Shown here piece by piece: positions 18,154 through 26,929 of a DNA stretch of 64,000 bases. A model generated the notes under the pieces. The model was not told the DNA's origin, made no database searches, and was given only the letters and a program-made list of their open reading frames with translations. Origin of the DNA: DASQFQ01 sp963722815 (GTDB taxonomy: Bacteria; Actinomycetota; Thermoleophilia; Solirubrobacterales; Solirubrobacteraceae); the NCBI GenBank assembly GCA_963722815.1, contig CAVROM010000008.1:1-64000 (forward strand), in the 5' to 3' direction. A program made the translations under genes and the position numbers. The first letter of the stretch is position 1. Each line of letters begins with the position of its first letter.

Positions 18154-18767
18154 AGCAGCTCGGGCAGCTCCGCCATGTCGGTGAACACGCGGGCGCCGGC
18201 CAGCTTGGCGGCCGGCGTCGTGCCCGCGTAGCCGAAGGCGGTCATCCCGGCCGCCAGCGCGGCCTGCACGCCGGCAGGTGAGTCCTCCACCACCGCGGTC
18301 TCGGCCGGCTCCCAGCCCATCGAGGCGGCGGCGTGCAGGAACAGGTCGGGCGCGGGCTTGCCGTGCTCGACCTCGGTGGCGCTGAAGATCCGGCCCTCGA
18401 AGCGATCCCACAGCCCGGTGTGCCCGAGCGTGAAGCGCATCTTCTCGATCGAGGCGCTCGAGGCGACGCAGTTCCGCAGCGTGATCGCGTCGAGCGCGGC
18501 CTCGATGCCGGGCACCGGCCGCAGCTCCTCACCGAAGGCGGCGAACATCTGGTCGAGGTAGCGGCGGCGGAAGCCGTCGGGCAGCCCGCCGCGCTCGTCG
18601 GCCCACGCCACCACGTTCTGCCACGAGCGGCCCATGAACGCCTCGACCGACTGCTCCGGCGTCATCGGCATGCCGGCCTCGGTCAGCAGGCCCGCGAGCA
18701 CGCGGTTGGAGATCGGCTCGGAGTCGACCAGGACCCCGTCGCAGTCGAAGATGACGGCGCGAGTCAC
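18141..18767 (-). CDS. HAD-superfamily phosphatase/phosphomutase (beta-phosphoglucomutase-like)
   Basis: A 208-aa protein with HAD motif I FDCDGVLVDSEP, a helical cap (GLPDGFRRRY), motif II in ASSAS, motif III Lys in EHGKPAPDLF and motif IV VVEDSPAGVQAA. Substrates are small sugar phosphates or similar compounds; the exact one is open. GTG 18767 overlaps the stop of the SpoIID gene (GTGA), so it is translated from the same mRNA. Confidence 0.87.
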   Translation of the reverse strand: MTRAVIFDCDGVLVDSEPISNRVLAGLLTEAGMPMTPEQSVEAFMGRSWQNVVAWADERGGLPDGFRRRYLDQMFAAFGEELRPVPGIEAALDAITLRNCVASSASIEKMRFTLGHTGLWDRFEGRIFSATEVEHGKPAPDLFLHAAASMGWEPAETAVVEDSPAGVQAALAAGMTAFGYAGTTPAAKLAGARVFTDMAELPELLQPS

Positions 18768-20218
18768 TCAGCCGGCTTCGCCGGCGAGCACAGGCAGGCG
18801 ACGCGGACGGCGGGGCCGTTCTCGTCGTGGTAACGGACGCGGTACACGCCCGGCACGGTAACGGCGTAGGAGTAGCGGCCGCCGCGCCGCACGCGCACCT
18901 CGCCGGCCTTCACCCACGTGCTGCCGCGGCGCAGCTGGATCTGCACGCGCACGCCCTTGAGCACTGGGAGCACCCGCCCGGCCAGCGCGCCGACCGGGCG
19001 CACCCGCAGGTTGGCGGCGGAGCCGAAGGGGTCCGTGCCGCCCGTGGGCGGGGAGGCCGGCTCGTCCGGCGGCGGCGCCTCGCCGCTCGAGATCGAGGTG
19101 AAGAAGGCCCACGTGTCGTAGAGCCCGAAGCGCGCCCGCAGCGTGCCGCCGGTCACCCGCGTGCGGCCCCTGCTGCCGACCACGTCGGCCTCCACGATCC
19201 GCGGCGAGACGCCGCGCTGCACGACCTGGATGCCGCGGAACTTGCCCTTCACCAGGCCGCCGAGCTTGCGGCCCGCGGTCTTGAGCGACAGCTTGATCGG
19301 CCCCCAGCGGTGGCGCGGCGACATGGTGTCGTAGGGGTCGTCGACCGACTTGAGCCACGGCCGCGGCTCGTTGCCGAGCGGCGTGTTCTCGACGTTCTCG
19401 GTGCGCCCGCCCGACGTCGAGAAGAAGTAGGTGACGACGGGCTGGCCGTTGTAGGTCACGACCTCGCCGCTCGTCTGGGCGACGGCCGCGTCGGTCGAGG
19501 CCTCCTCCGCCGCGATGCCGCCGTAGACCTGCGAGCGCGTGTCGGGGTAGACGTCGAAGCTCGCGGTCGGCTTCATCGTCGTGAGCGCGTAGGTGCGGGC
19601 CGCCACGGCCTGCGCCTTGAGCGCCTCGAGCGGCCACGAGGGCGGCGACTCGTCGCCCACCACGCCGCGCACGTAGGTGTCGAGCGGGAGCGAGTTGACC
19701 GCGTTCACGCCGCTGAAGAGGCCGGCGCTGAAGTCCATCGCGCCGCGGTAGACGCCGTTGCGACGCCCGTTGGCGGCCGTCCCGCGCAGCATGACCTTGC
19801 CGCCGCGGCCGGTGACCCGCAGCGCGCGGTACGTGCCGAGCTTGCGGCCGCGTGCGTTGCGCAGCTGCACGGACGCTCCGCGCCGCGCCACGTAGTAGAG
19901 CTTGCGCGCCGACAGCTTCCGAGTACCGGCGCGCGTCGCGCCGGTGAAGGACGCCGAGCCGCGTACCGACTGCAGCAGCACCCGCACGCGTTGGCCCGGG
20001 TTGGCCTGCCCGATCGCGGTGCCCGTGTAGTAATGGCCGAGGATGTCGCGGTAGCTCGCGCCGTTGAGCGCATAGCCGTAGGCGCCGTACTGGCTCATCC
20101 CCACGCCGTGCCCGAAGCCGGCGCCGCGGATCGTGAACTTCGACGAGGCGGCGGCCGCCGTGCCCGCAGGGAGCAGGCACAACGTCAGCAGGGTGATGAG
20201 GAAGGTCCGAGCACGCAT
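18764..20218 (-). CDS. Secreted SpoIID/LytB-domain protein
   Basis: A 484-aa exported protein with signal peptide MRARTFLITLLTLCLLPAGT (cut near AAAA-SS). The SpoIID core starts FTIRGAGFGHGVGMSQYGA, includes YVRGVVGDESPPSWPLEALK and ends near FFSTSGGRTENVEN. SpoIID proteins are lytic transglycosylases that act on denuded glycan. Outside endospore formers the LytB-type members are wall remodelling proteins, so the gene is not evidence for sporulation. After a proline-rich linker (~400) comes a second beta domain of ~80 aa. The stop overlaps the HAD gene. It is divergent from the ThDP enzyme gene 58 bp away. Confidence 0.88.
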   Translation of the reverse strand: MRARTFLITLLTLCLLPAGTAAAASSKFTIRGAGFGHGVGMSQYGAYGYALNGASYRDILGHYYTGTAIGQANPGQRVRVLLQSVRGSASFTGATRAGTRKLSARKLYYVARRGASVQLRNARGRKLGTYRALRVTGRGGKVMLRGTAANGRRNGVYRGAMDFSAGLFSGVNAVNSLPLDTYVRGVVGDESPPSWPLEALKAQAVAARTYALTTMKPTASFDVYPDTRSQVYGGIAAEEASTDAAVAQTSGEVVTYNGQPVVTYFFSTSGGRTENVENTPLGNEPRPWLKSVDDPYDTMSPRHRWGPIKLSLKTAGRKLGGLVKGKFRGIQVVQRGVSPRIVEADVVGSRGRTRVTGGTLRARFGLYDTWAFFTSISSGEAPPPDEPASPPTGGTDPFGSAANLRVRPVGALAGRVLPVLKGVRVQIQLRRGSTWVKAGEVRVRRGGRYSYAVTVPGVYRVRYHDENGPAVRVACLCSPAKPAE

Positions 20219-20276
20219 GGGAAGACGATCGACGGCTACGTTAGCCCGACACAAGTGAAGGGGAGAAGTTTCGGGC

Positions 20277-21920
20277 ATGGAGCGCAAGGCGTCGGACCTG
20301 TTCGTGGAGTGCCTGGAGGTCGAAGGGGTCAAGTACGTCTTCGGGATCCCGGGCGAGGAGACGCTGGATCTCAACGAGTCGCTCGCCAACTCCAGTGTCG
20401 ACTTCATTCCGGTTCGACATGAACAGGGCGGGGCCTACATGGCGGACATGTACGGCCGCCTCACCCAGCACGCCGGCGTCTGCCTCGGCACGCTCGGCCC
20501 GGGCGCGACGAACCTGATCACGGCGGTCGCCGACGCCTTCCTCGACCGCTCGCCGCTCGTCGCCCTGACCGGCCAGGGCGACCTCGAGCGCATGCACAAG
20601 GAGTCGCACCAGTACATCGACATCGTCTCGGTCATGAAGCCGGTGACGAAGTGGAACGCGCGGCTGAACAGCTCGCACATCATTCCCGAGGTCGTGCGCA
20701 AGGCGTTCAAGGTCGCCCAGGCGCAGAAGCCCGGCCCGACCCATATCGAGCTGCCCGAGGACGTGATGGCGGAGAAGCTCGACGCGGTCCCGCTGCCCGC
20801 CCGCACGCAGATCCGCAGCCCCGAGCCGTCGGCGCCCGAGCTGCTCAAGGCGGTCTCGATCATCCGCTCGGCGATCAACCCGGTCGTGCTGGCCGGCAAC
20901 GGAGTCGCCCGCGTCGGCGCCGCCCCCGCGCTGCGCGAGTTCGCCCGCGCCACCGGCGTCGGCGTCGCCGAGACGTTCATGGGCAAGGGCCTGCTCGACT
21001 ACCAGGACCCGCACTGGCTGGGCACCGTCGGGCTGCAGTCGCGCGACTACACGCTCGCGGGCTTCGAGGACGCCGACGTGGTGATCACCGTCGGCTACGA
21101 CCTCGTCGAGCACTCCCCGGAGCACTGGAACCCCAAGAAGAACAAGAAGATCGTCTGCATCGACACGACGTCGGCCGAGGTCGACGAGTACTTCCAGACC
21201 GAGGTCGACCTGGTCGGCGACCTCTACCACATCCTCACCCGCCTGGCCGAGGAGCTGCGCGACGCGCCGCACGCCGTACAGGACTCGCGGCTCAACGACA
21301 TCATCCTCGGGCGCTTCATGTCGGCCAAGGGCGACGACTCGTTCCCGATGCAGCCGCCGCGCGCGCTGTGGGAGATCCGCGACGCGATGCGCCGCGAGGA
21401 CCTGCTGATCTCCGACGTCGGCCTGCACAAGCTGTGGATCGCGCGCATGTTCCCCGCCCACGAGCCGAACACGGTGTTCATCGCCAACGGGCTGGCCGGG
21501 ATGGGGATCGCGCTGCCGACCGCGATCGCGGCCAAGCTCGTCCACCCGGAGCGCAACGTGATCACGGTCAACGGCGACGGTGGCTTCCTCATGAACTGCC
21601 AGGAGCTGGAGACCGCCGTGCGGCTCAAGACCCCGATCGTCAACGTGATCTGGGAGAACTCGCAGTACGGCTCGATCGTCTGGAAGCAGGACAAGAAGTT
21701 CGGCCGCCACTTCGGCGTCGACTTCACCAACCCCGACTTCGTCAAGCTCGCCGACGCGTTCGGCATGCCGGCGTGGCGGTGCGAGAAGACCGAGGACTTC
21801 GGCCGCCACCTGCGCCACGCGCTGACCCTCGACCTGCCGTCACTGATCGTGCTGCCGATCGACTACTCGATCGACGTGGCGATCTCGGAAGAACTCGGAA
21901 CGGAGACAGTTGCCGCATGA
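20277..21920 (+). CDS. Thiamine-diphosphate enzyme, acetolactate-synthase-like
   Basis: A 547-aa enzyme with the three domains of the AHAS/ALS group. The PYR domain has the activating Glu in VRHEQGGAYMADMYGR; the middle domain contains VVLAGNGVAR; the PP domain has the ThDP motif GDGGFLMNCQELETAVRL. It would condense pyruvate or cleave a 2-oxo acid. Operon partners (an aldehyde dehydrogenase and the PLP-forming PdxH) point to an aldehyde-producing or aldehyde-linked route rather than branched-chain synthesis, and no regulatory subunit follows. ATG 20277 follows GGGGAGAAG. The stop overlaps the next start (ATGA). Confidence 0.85.
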   Translation: MERKASDLFVECLEVEGVKYVFGIPGEETLDLNESLANSSVDFIPVRHEQGGAYMADMYGRLTQHAGVCLGTLGPGATNLITAVADAFLDRSPLVALTGQGDLERMHKESHQYIDIVSVMKPVTKWNARLNSSHIIPEVVRKAFKVAQAQKPGPTHIELPEDVMAEKLDAVPLPARTQIRSPEPSAPELLKAVSIIRSAINPVVLAGNGVARVGAAPALREFARATGVGVAETFMGKGLLDYQDPHWLGTVGLQSRDYTLAGFEDADVVITVGYDLVEHSPEHWNPKKNKKIVCIDTTSAEVDEYFQTEVDLVGDLYHILTRLAEELRDAPHAVQDSRLNDIILGRFMSAKGDDSFPMQPPRALWEIRDAMRREDLLISDVGLHKLWIARMFPAHEPNTVFIANGLAGMGIALPTAIAAKLVHPERNVITVNGDGGFLMNCQELETAVRLKTPIVNVIWENSQYGSIVWKQDKKFGRHFGVDFTNPDFVKLADAFGMPAWRCEKTEDFGRHLRHALTLDLPSLIVLPIDYSIDVAISEELGTETVAA

Positions 21921-23386
21921 GCATCACCGCTGAGCAAGAGAAGAGCGCCCTCACCAACGTCAACACGCAGCTGTTCATCGGCGGCGAGTGGCGCGAGGCG
22001 TCGGGCGGCGCCACGCTCGACATCGAGGACCCGTCGACCGGCGAGGCGATCGCCAGCGTCGCCGACGCCACGCCCGACGACGCCTCCGCGGCGCTCGACG
22101 CCGCCTGCGCCGTGCAGGGCGAGTGGGCCGCGCACCCGCCGCGCGAGCGCGGGGAGATCCTCCGCCGCGCCTACGAGGCGCTCACCGCCAAGGCCGACGA
22201 GCTCGCGCTCGTGATGACGCTCGAGATGGGCAAGCCGATCGCGGAGTCGAAGGCCGAGATCGCCTACGCCTCGGAGTTCTTCCGCTGGTTCGCCGAGGAG
22301 GCGGTGCGGATCGAGGGCCGCTTCGCGACCGCGCCGAACGGCGCCGGGCGGCTGCTGACCATGCGCCAGCCGGTCGGCCCGTGTTACTTCATCACGCCCT
22401 GGAACTTCCCCATGGCGATGGGGACGCGCAAGATCGGGCCGGCGATCGCGGCGGGCTGCACGATGGTGGTCAAGCCCGCGCAGCAGACCCCACTCTCGAT
22501 GCTCGCGCTGGGCGAGATCCTCGAGGAGGCCGGGCTGCCGGCCGGCGTGCTCAACATCGTCACCTCGAGCAAGTCGAGCGACGTCTCGAAGCCGATCATC
22601 GGCGACGCGCGGCTGCGCAAGCTCTCCTTCACCGGCTCGACCGAGGTCGGGCGCAAGCTGATCGAGCAGTCGGCGCACAACATCCTGCGCGTGTCGATGG
22701 AGCTGGGCGGGAACGCGCCCTTCCTCGTCTTCGACGACGCCGACGTCGACGCCGCCGTCGAGGGCGCCGTGATCGCCAAGATGCGCAACATCGGCGAGGC
22801 GTGCACGGCGGCCAACCGCTTCCACGTCGGCGAGAAGGTGGCCGACGAGTTCACCGAGAAGCTCGCCGCCCAGCTCGCCGACATGCCGGTCGGGCGCGGC
22901 ACCGAGGACGAGGTCAAGGTCGGCCCGCTGATCGACGCCACCCAGCGCGAGAAGGTCAAGGAGCTCGTCGACGACGCGACCTCGAAGGGCGCCGAGGTCG
23001 TGCTCGGCGGCACCGAGCGCGACGGCGCCGGCTACTTCTACGACCCGACCGTGCTCTCCGGCGTGCCGGTGGAGGCGCGGCTGCTCAAGGAGGAGATCTT
23101 CGGCCCGGTCGCGCCGGTGGCGACGTTCGACGACGAGGAGGCCGCGGTGGCGGCCGCCAACGACACCGAGTACGGGCTCGTCGCCTACGTCTACACGCGC
23201 GACATCAAGCGTGCGTTCCGCGTCTGCGAGGCGCTGGAGACCGGCATGATCGGGCTCAACCAGGGACTCGTCTCGAACCCGGCGGCGCCGTTCGGCGGCG
23301 TCAAGCAGTCCGGCTTCGGGCGCGAAGGCGGCGCCGAGGGCATCCAGGAGTACCTCGAGGTCAAGTACGTCGCGATGAACCTGTGA
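21917..23386 (+). CDS. gabD: NAD(P)-dependent aldehyde dehydrogenase, succinate-semialdehyde dehydrogenase type
   Basis: A 489-aa ALDH. PWNFPMAMGTRKIGPAIAAG and the cofactor loop FTGSTEVGRKL precede the catalytic Glu in MELGGNAPFLVF and the catalytic Cys in IGEACTAANRF. The C-terminus NPAAPFGGVKQSGFGREGG is that of the GabD/SSADH subgroup, which oxidises succinate semialdehyde to succinate. ATG 21917 overlaps the ALS-like stop, and its own TGA overlaps pdxH. Together with the transhydrogenase at 31669 it could complete 4-hydroxybutyrate breakdown. Confidence 0.88.
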   Translation: MSITAEQEKSALTNVNTQLFIGGEWREASGGATLDIEDPSTGEAIASVADATPDDASAALDAACAVQGEWAAHPPRERGEILRRAYEALTAKADELALVMTLEMGKPIAESKAEIAYASEFFRWFAEEAVRIEGRFATAPNGAGRLLTMRQPVGPCYFITPWNFPMAMGTRKIGPAIAAGCTMVVKPAQQTPLSMLALGEILEEAGLPAGVLNIVTSSKSSDVSKPIIGDARLRKLSFTGSTEVGRKLIEQSAHNILRVSMELGGNAPFLVFDDADVDAAVEGAVIAKMRNIGEACTAANRFHVGEKVADEFTEKLAAQLADMPVGRGTEDEVKVGPLIDATQREKVKELVDDATSKGAEVVLGGTERDGAGYFYDPTVLSGVPVEARLLKEEIFGPVAPVATFDDEEAAVAAANDTEYGLVAYVYTRDIKRAFRVCEALETGMIGLNQGLVSNPAAPFGGVKQSGFGREGGAEGIQEYLEVKYVAMNL

Positions 23387-23955
23387 CAGACCCGCTCCCC
23401 CGCGTCCGCGACTGGATCGCCGAAGCGACCTCCGCCGGCGTGCCGGAGCCCGACGCCGCCGCGCTCTCCACCGCCTCGCCCGACGGGCGCCCGTCCGTGC
23501 GCTTCGTGCTCGTGCGCGGGGTCGACGAGCGCGGGCTGCGCTTCTTCACCAACTACGGCAGCCGCAAGGGACGCGAGCTCGACGCCAACCCGTTCGCCGC
23601 GCTCGCGATGTGGTGGCCCGGCCTGCAGCGCCAGCTGCGCGCCGAGGGCCCGGTGGAGCGGCTCGGCGCCGAGGAGTCCGACGCCTACTTCGCCTCGCGC
23701 CCGCGCGGCTCCCGGCTCGGCGCCTGGGCGTCGCAGCAGGGCACGGTGATTCCCGGCCGGGAGGTGCTCGACGACAAGCTCGAGGCGCTCGGGGAGCAGT
23801 ACGGCGACGAGGTCCCGCGCCCCGACTACTGGGGCGGCTTCCTCCTGCGCCCGCGGGCGATCGAGTTCTGGGAGGGCCGCGCCAACCGCCTGCACGACCG
23901 CACGCACTTCCTGCGCGACGGCGACGGCTGGCGCAGCGAGCGGCTCAGCCCGTAG
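23383..23955 (+). CDS. pdxH: Pyridoxamine 5'-phosphate oxidase
   Basis: A 190-aa FMN enzyme forming pyridoxal phosphate from PNP or PMP. SVRFVLVRGVDERGLRFFTN binds FMN, YGSRKGRELDANPFAALAMWW follows, and the C-terminal dimer and substrate motif EFWEGRANRLHDR is complete. The start is GTG 23383, overlapping the aldehyde dehydrogenase stop (GTGA); no separate promoter is apparent. Its 3' end overlaps the convergent membrane protein gene by 11 bp. Confidence 0.92.
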   Translation: MTDPLPRVRDWIAEATSAGVPEPDAAALSTASPDGRPSVRFVLVRGVDERGLRFFTNYGSRKGRELDANPFAALAMWWPGLQRQLRAEGPVERLGAEESDAYFASRPRGSRLGAWASQQGTVIPGREVLDDKLEALGEQYGDEVPRPDYWGGFLLRPRAIEFWEGRANRLHDRTHFLRDGDGWRSERLSP

Positions 23956-24160
23956 TGCGGCGGAACAGGATCGCGCAGATGACCGCCACCACGGCGGCCA
24001 GCACGGCGAGCCCCCACCCGAGCACGCCGACGATCGCCAGGATCGCGCCGACCACGGCGACGAGCCCGGCGGCGCCGCCGAGCTGCACCAGCCGGTAGGC
24101 GCGCTGCTCGCGCGCCCGGCGCGACGGCGTCGAGCCGCCGCGCTTCTCGAGGCCGCTCAC
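23945..24160 (-). CDS. Small two-helix membrane protein downstream of fumarase
   Basis: 71 aa. A basic N-terminus (LEKRGGSTPSRRAREQRAYR) is followed by two hydrophobic stretches, AAGLVAVVGAILAIVGVLGW and LAVLAAVVAVICAILF, and a short basic tail. GTG 24160 overlaps the fumC stop (GTGA). I recognise no family; DUF-type inner-membrane proteins of this size are common in actinobacteria. Confidence 0.65.
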   Translation of the reverse strand: MSGLEKRGGSTPSRRAREQRAYRLVQLGGAAGLVAVVGAILAIVGVLGWGLAVLAAVVAVICAILFRRTTG

Positions 24161-25494
24161 GCGTCGGCCTTCGAGCCGGCGGCGATCTTGCGCAGGTCGA
24201 GCGCCTTGTCGAGCGTCTCCTCGTCGACGCCGTGCTCACGCGCGACCTCGCGCAGCGTGCCGCCGCTCTCCGACGCCGCCTTGACGATCTCGGCCGCCTT
24301 GTCGTAGCCGATGAAGGGATTGAGCGCGGTGGCGACGGCGAGCGTGCCCTCGGCCGAGTTCCGCAGCCCCTCCTCGTTGGGCTGGATGCCGTCGACGCAC
24401 TTCTCGGCGAGCAGCCTCGAGGCGTTCGACAGCAGCTCGATCGACTGCAGCAGGTTGCGCGCGATCAGCGGGATGCGCACGTTGAGCTCGAACTGGCCCT
24501 GCATGCCGCCGATCGTGATCGCGGTGTCGTTGCCGATCACCTGCGCGGCGACCTGGAGCGCGACCTCGGGCATCACCGGGTTGACCTTGCCGGGCATGAT
24601 CGACGAGCCCTTCTGCAGCTCGGGCAGGTAGATCTCGCCGATGCCGACGCGCGGGCCGGAGCCCAGCAGCGCGAGGTCGTTGGCGATCTTGCTGAGCGAG
24701 ACCGCGATCACCTTCAGCGCGCCGGAGAGCTCGACGAGCGCGTCGCGGTTGGCCTGGGCCTCGAACGGGTCCTCGGGCGGCGAGATCTCGAGGCCGGAGC
24801 CGGCGCTCAGCTTCTCGCGCACCTTGCCCGCGAAGTCGGCGTGGGTGTTGAGCCCCGTGCCGGTCGCGGTGCCGCCGAGCGGGATCTGCGCGACCTGCGG
24901 GAGCGCGTTGCGGACGCGCTTGGCGCCGAGGCGGATCTGCGCGGCGTAGCCGCCGAACTCCTGCCCGAGCGTGACCGGCACCGCGTCCATCAGGTGCGTG
25001 CGGCCGGACTTCACGAGGTCCTTGAACGCCTCGGCCTTCGCGCTCAGCGAGCCCTCGAGCTGCTCCAGCGCCGGCAGCAGCGCGTTGGTCGCCTGGTCGA
25101 GCGCGGCGAGGTGGACGGCGCTCGGGAAGACGTCGTTGGACGACTGCCCCATGTTCACGTGGTCGTTGGGGTGGGCGCCCTCGCCGGCGAGGTTGGCGAT
25201 CACCTCGTTGGCGTTCATGTTCGACGAGGTGCCCGAGCCGGTCTGGAAGACGTCGATCGGGAACTGGTCGTCGTGCTTGCCCTCGGCGATCTCGTCGCCG
25301 GCCTCGGCGATCCGCTGGGCGACGTCCTCGTCGAGCAGGCCGAGCTCGGCGTTCGCACGGGCGGCGGCGCCCTTGATGCGGCCGAGCCAGCGCACGACGT
25401 GCACGGGCACGCGCTCGCCGGAGACGGGGAAGTTGTCGACGGCCTTGCGGGTCTCGCCGCCCCAAAGCTCAGTGGTGGTGTCTTGCGCGCTCAT
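24157..25494 (-). CDS. fumC: Class II fumarate hydratase
   Basis: A 445-aa TCA-cycle enzyme of the fumarase/aspartase superfamily. Characteristic blocks are all present: GSGTSSNMNANEV, SSNDVFPSA, GRTHLMDAVPVTLGQEFGG, and the signature loop GSSIMPGKVNPVMPE with the catalytic Ser. The TGTGLNTH stretch fits fumarase rather than aspartase. ATG 25494 overlaps the stop of the HxlR regulator (ATGA), so regulator and enzyme share a transcript. Confidence 0.94.
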   Translation of the reverse strand: MSAQDTTTELWGGETRKAVDNFPVSGERVPVHVVRWLGRIKGAAARANAELGLLDEDVAQRIAEAGDEIAEGKHDDQFPIDVFQTGSGTSSNMNANEVIANLAGEGAHPNDHVNMGQSSNDVFPSAVHLAALDQATNALLPALEQLEGSLSAKAEAFKDLVKSGRTHLMDAVPVTLGQEFGGYAAQIRLGAKRVRNALPQVAQIPLGGTATGTGLNTHADFAGKVREKLSAGSGLEISPPEDPFEAQANRDALVELSGALKVIAVSLSKIANDLALLGSGPRVGIGEIYLPELQKGSSIMPGKVNPVMPEVALQVAAQVIGNDTAITIGGMQGQFELNVRIPLIARNLLQSIELLSNASRLLAEKCVDGIQPNEEGLRNSAEGTLAVATALNPFIGYDKAAEIVKAASESGGTLREVAREHGVDEETLDKALDLRKIAAGSKADA

Positions 25495-25952
25495 AGGGCC
25501 GAAACGGTATCGACGCGCGCGCCGGGCCCCGGCTCGGGGGTCACCTTGCGCGGGTCGAGCGGCTCGCCGCAGTGGCTGCAGACCATCGTCGGCGAGGCGT
25601 GGTGCCCGCACTCCTGGTGGTAGAGCAGCAGCGGCGGGCCCTCGTCGCCGGCGAGGTACTCGTCGCCCCAGCGGAGGATCGCGACGACCGCCGGATAGAG
25701 GTCGCGGCCCATCGCGGTCAGCTTGTACTCGAAGCGCTCGGGGTCCTGCTGGTAGCGGATCTTCTCGAGGATCCCGGAGCGGGTGAGCGTCTGCAGGCGC
25801 GCCGAGAGGATGTTGCGGGCGATCCCCAGGTTGCGCTGCAGCTCGGTGAAGCGGCGGACGCCGAAGAACGCCTCGCGCACGATCAGGAACGTCCAGCGCT
25901 CGCCGAGGACCTCCATCGCGCGGCCGATCGAACAGGGCTCGTGCTGCACCAT
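25491..25952 (-). CDS. HxlR-family transcriptional regulator with C-terminal zinc-ribbon-like tail
   Basis: 153 aa. The winged-helix HxlR domain is clear: CSIGRAMEVLGERWTFLIVRE, FFGVRRFTELQRNLGIARNILSARL read as the recognition region, and YKLTAMGRDLYPAV. The C-terminal 45 residues contain CGH and CSHCGE, a probable metal-binding ribbon that many HxlR proteins lack. Such regulators respond to redox or aldehydes. Its position directly before fumC, with overlap, makes fumC a candidate target. It is divergent from the dipeptidase with only 14 bp between. Confidence 0.87.
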   Translation of the reverse strand: MVQHEPCSIGRAMEVLGERWTFLIVREAFFGVRRFTELQRNLGIARNILSARLQTLTRSGILEKIRYQQDPERFEYKLTAMGRDLYPAVVAILRWGDEYLAGDEGPPLLLYHQECGHHASPTMVCSHCGEPLDPRKVTPEPGPGARVDTVSAL

Positions 25953-25966
25953 GTCACCGTATCGCG

Positions 25967-26929
25967 ATGGCGATCCCGGTCTTTGACGGACACAACGACG
26001 TGCTGATCCGCGACCATTCGTTCGCCGGCACCTCGGACGAGGGTCACCTCGACCTCGCGCGCGCCCGCGCCGGCGGGTTCGCGGGCGGCTTCTTCGCGAT
26101 CTTCACGCCGCACCCCGACGGCTATGCGCCCGACGGCGAGCCGGAGCCGCCCGTCGAGCACGACCTCGCCATCGGCCATACCTTCGCGGGCATCCGCAAG
26201 CTGCTCGCGCTCGAGCGGGCGGGAGCGCTGCGCGTGGCGCGCTCGCCCGGCGACCTCGAGCTGGGCGGGGACATCGTCGCCGTCATGCACATCGAGGGCG
26301 CCGAGGCGATCGACCCCGGCCTCGAGCTGCTGCCCGCGCTGCACGCGCTCGGGCTGCGCTCGATCGGCCCGACGTGGAGCCGGCCGAACGCGTTCGCCCA
26401 CGGCGTGACCTCCGAGGGCGGCCTGACCGACGCCGGGCGCGCGCTCGTGCGCGCGTGCGAGGAGCTGGGCGTCCTCGTCGACCTCTCGCATCTGAACGAG
26501 CGCAGCTTCTGGGACGTGACGGCGATCGCCGAGCGCCCGCTGGTCGTGACGCACGCGTGCGCCGCGGCGCTCACGCCGCACGAGCGCAACCTCACCGACC
26601 GGCAGCTCGACGCGGTCGGCGAATCCGGCGGCGTGGTCGGCATCTGCTTCCACGACGAGTTCGCCGGCCCGCGGCGCGAGGACATCGCGCGCCACGCGCA
26701 CTACGTCGCCGAGCGGATCGGGCCGGAGCACGTCGCGCTCGGCTCCGACTTCGACGGCTGCGAGCTGCCCGCCGGCCTCCGCGGCGCGCAGGACCTTCCG
26801 CTGATCCTCGACGATCTCGGGTGGGAGGAGCCGGAGCTGCGGCTCGTCGCGCACGAGAACTTTCTGCGCGTGCTGCGTCAGGTGCAGAACGCCGCGAGCT
26901 CGCGCGCCATCCCGACCGGGTCGTCGTAG
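25967..26929 (+). CDS. Membrane (renal-type) dipeptidase, peptidase family M19
   Basis: A 320-aa TIM-barrel zinc dipeptidase. The first metal pair is FDGHNDV, the bridging Glu lies in MHIEGAEAI, and later His residues are in VVTHACAAAL; LGSDFDGCELP near the C-terminus is a family hallmark. No signal peptide is visible, so it is probably cytosolic, hydrolysing dipeptides or related amides. ATG 25967. The 3' end overlaps the convergent alpha/beta hydrolase by about 50 bp. Confidence 0.9.
   Translation: MAIPVFDGHNDVLIRDHSFAGTSDEGHLDLARARAGGFAGGFFAIFTPHPDGYAPDGEPEPPVEHDLAIGHTFAGIRKLLALERAGALRVARSPGDLELGGDIVAVMHIEGAEAIDPGLELLPALHALGLRSIGPTWSRPNAFAHGVTSEGGLTDAGRALVRACEELGVLVDLSHLNERSFWDVTAIAERPLVVTHACAAALTPHERNLTDRQLDAVGESGGVVGICFHDEFAGPRREDIARHAHYVAERIGPEHVALGSDFDGCELPAGLRGAQDLPLILDDLGWEEPELRLVAHENFLRVLRQVQNAASSRAIPTGSS

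Noticed and set aside
18764..20218. SpoIID and SpoIIM (36896) as evidence for endospore formation
   Set aside because: Both families occur in non-spore-formers as wall or membrane proteins; no other sporulation gene is present.
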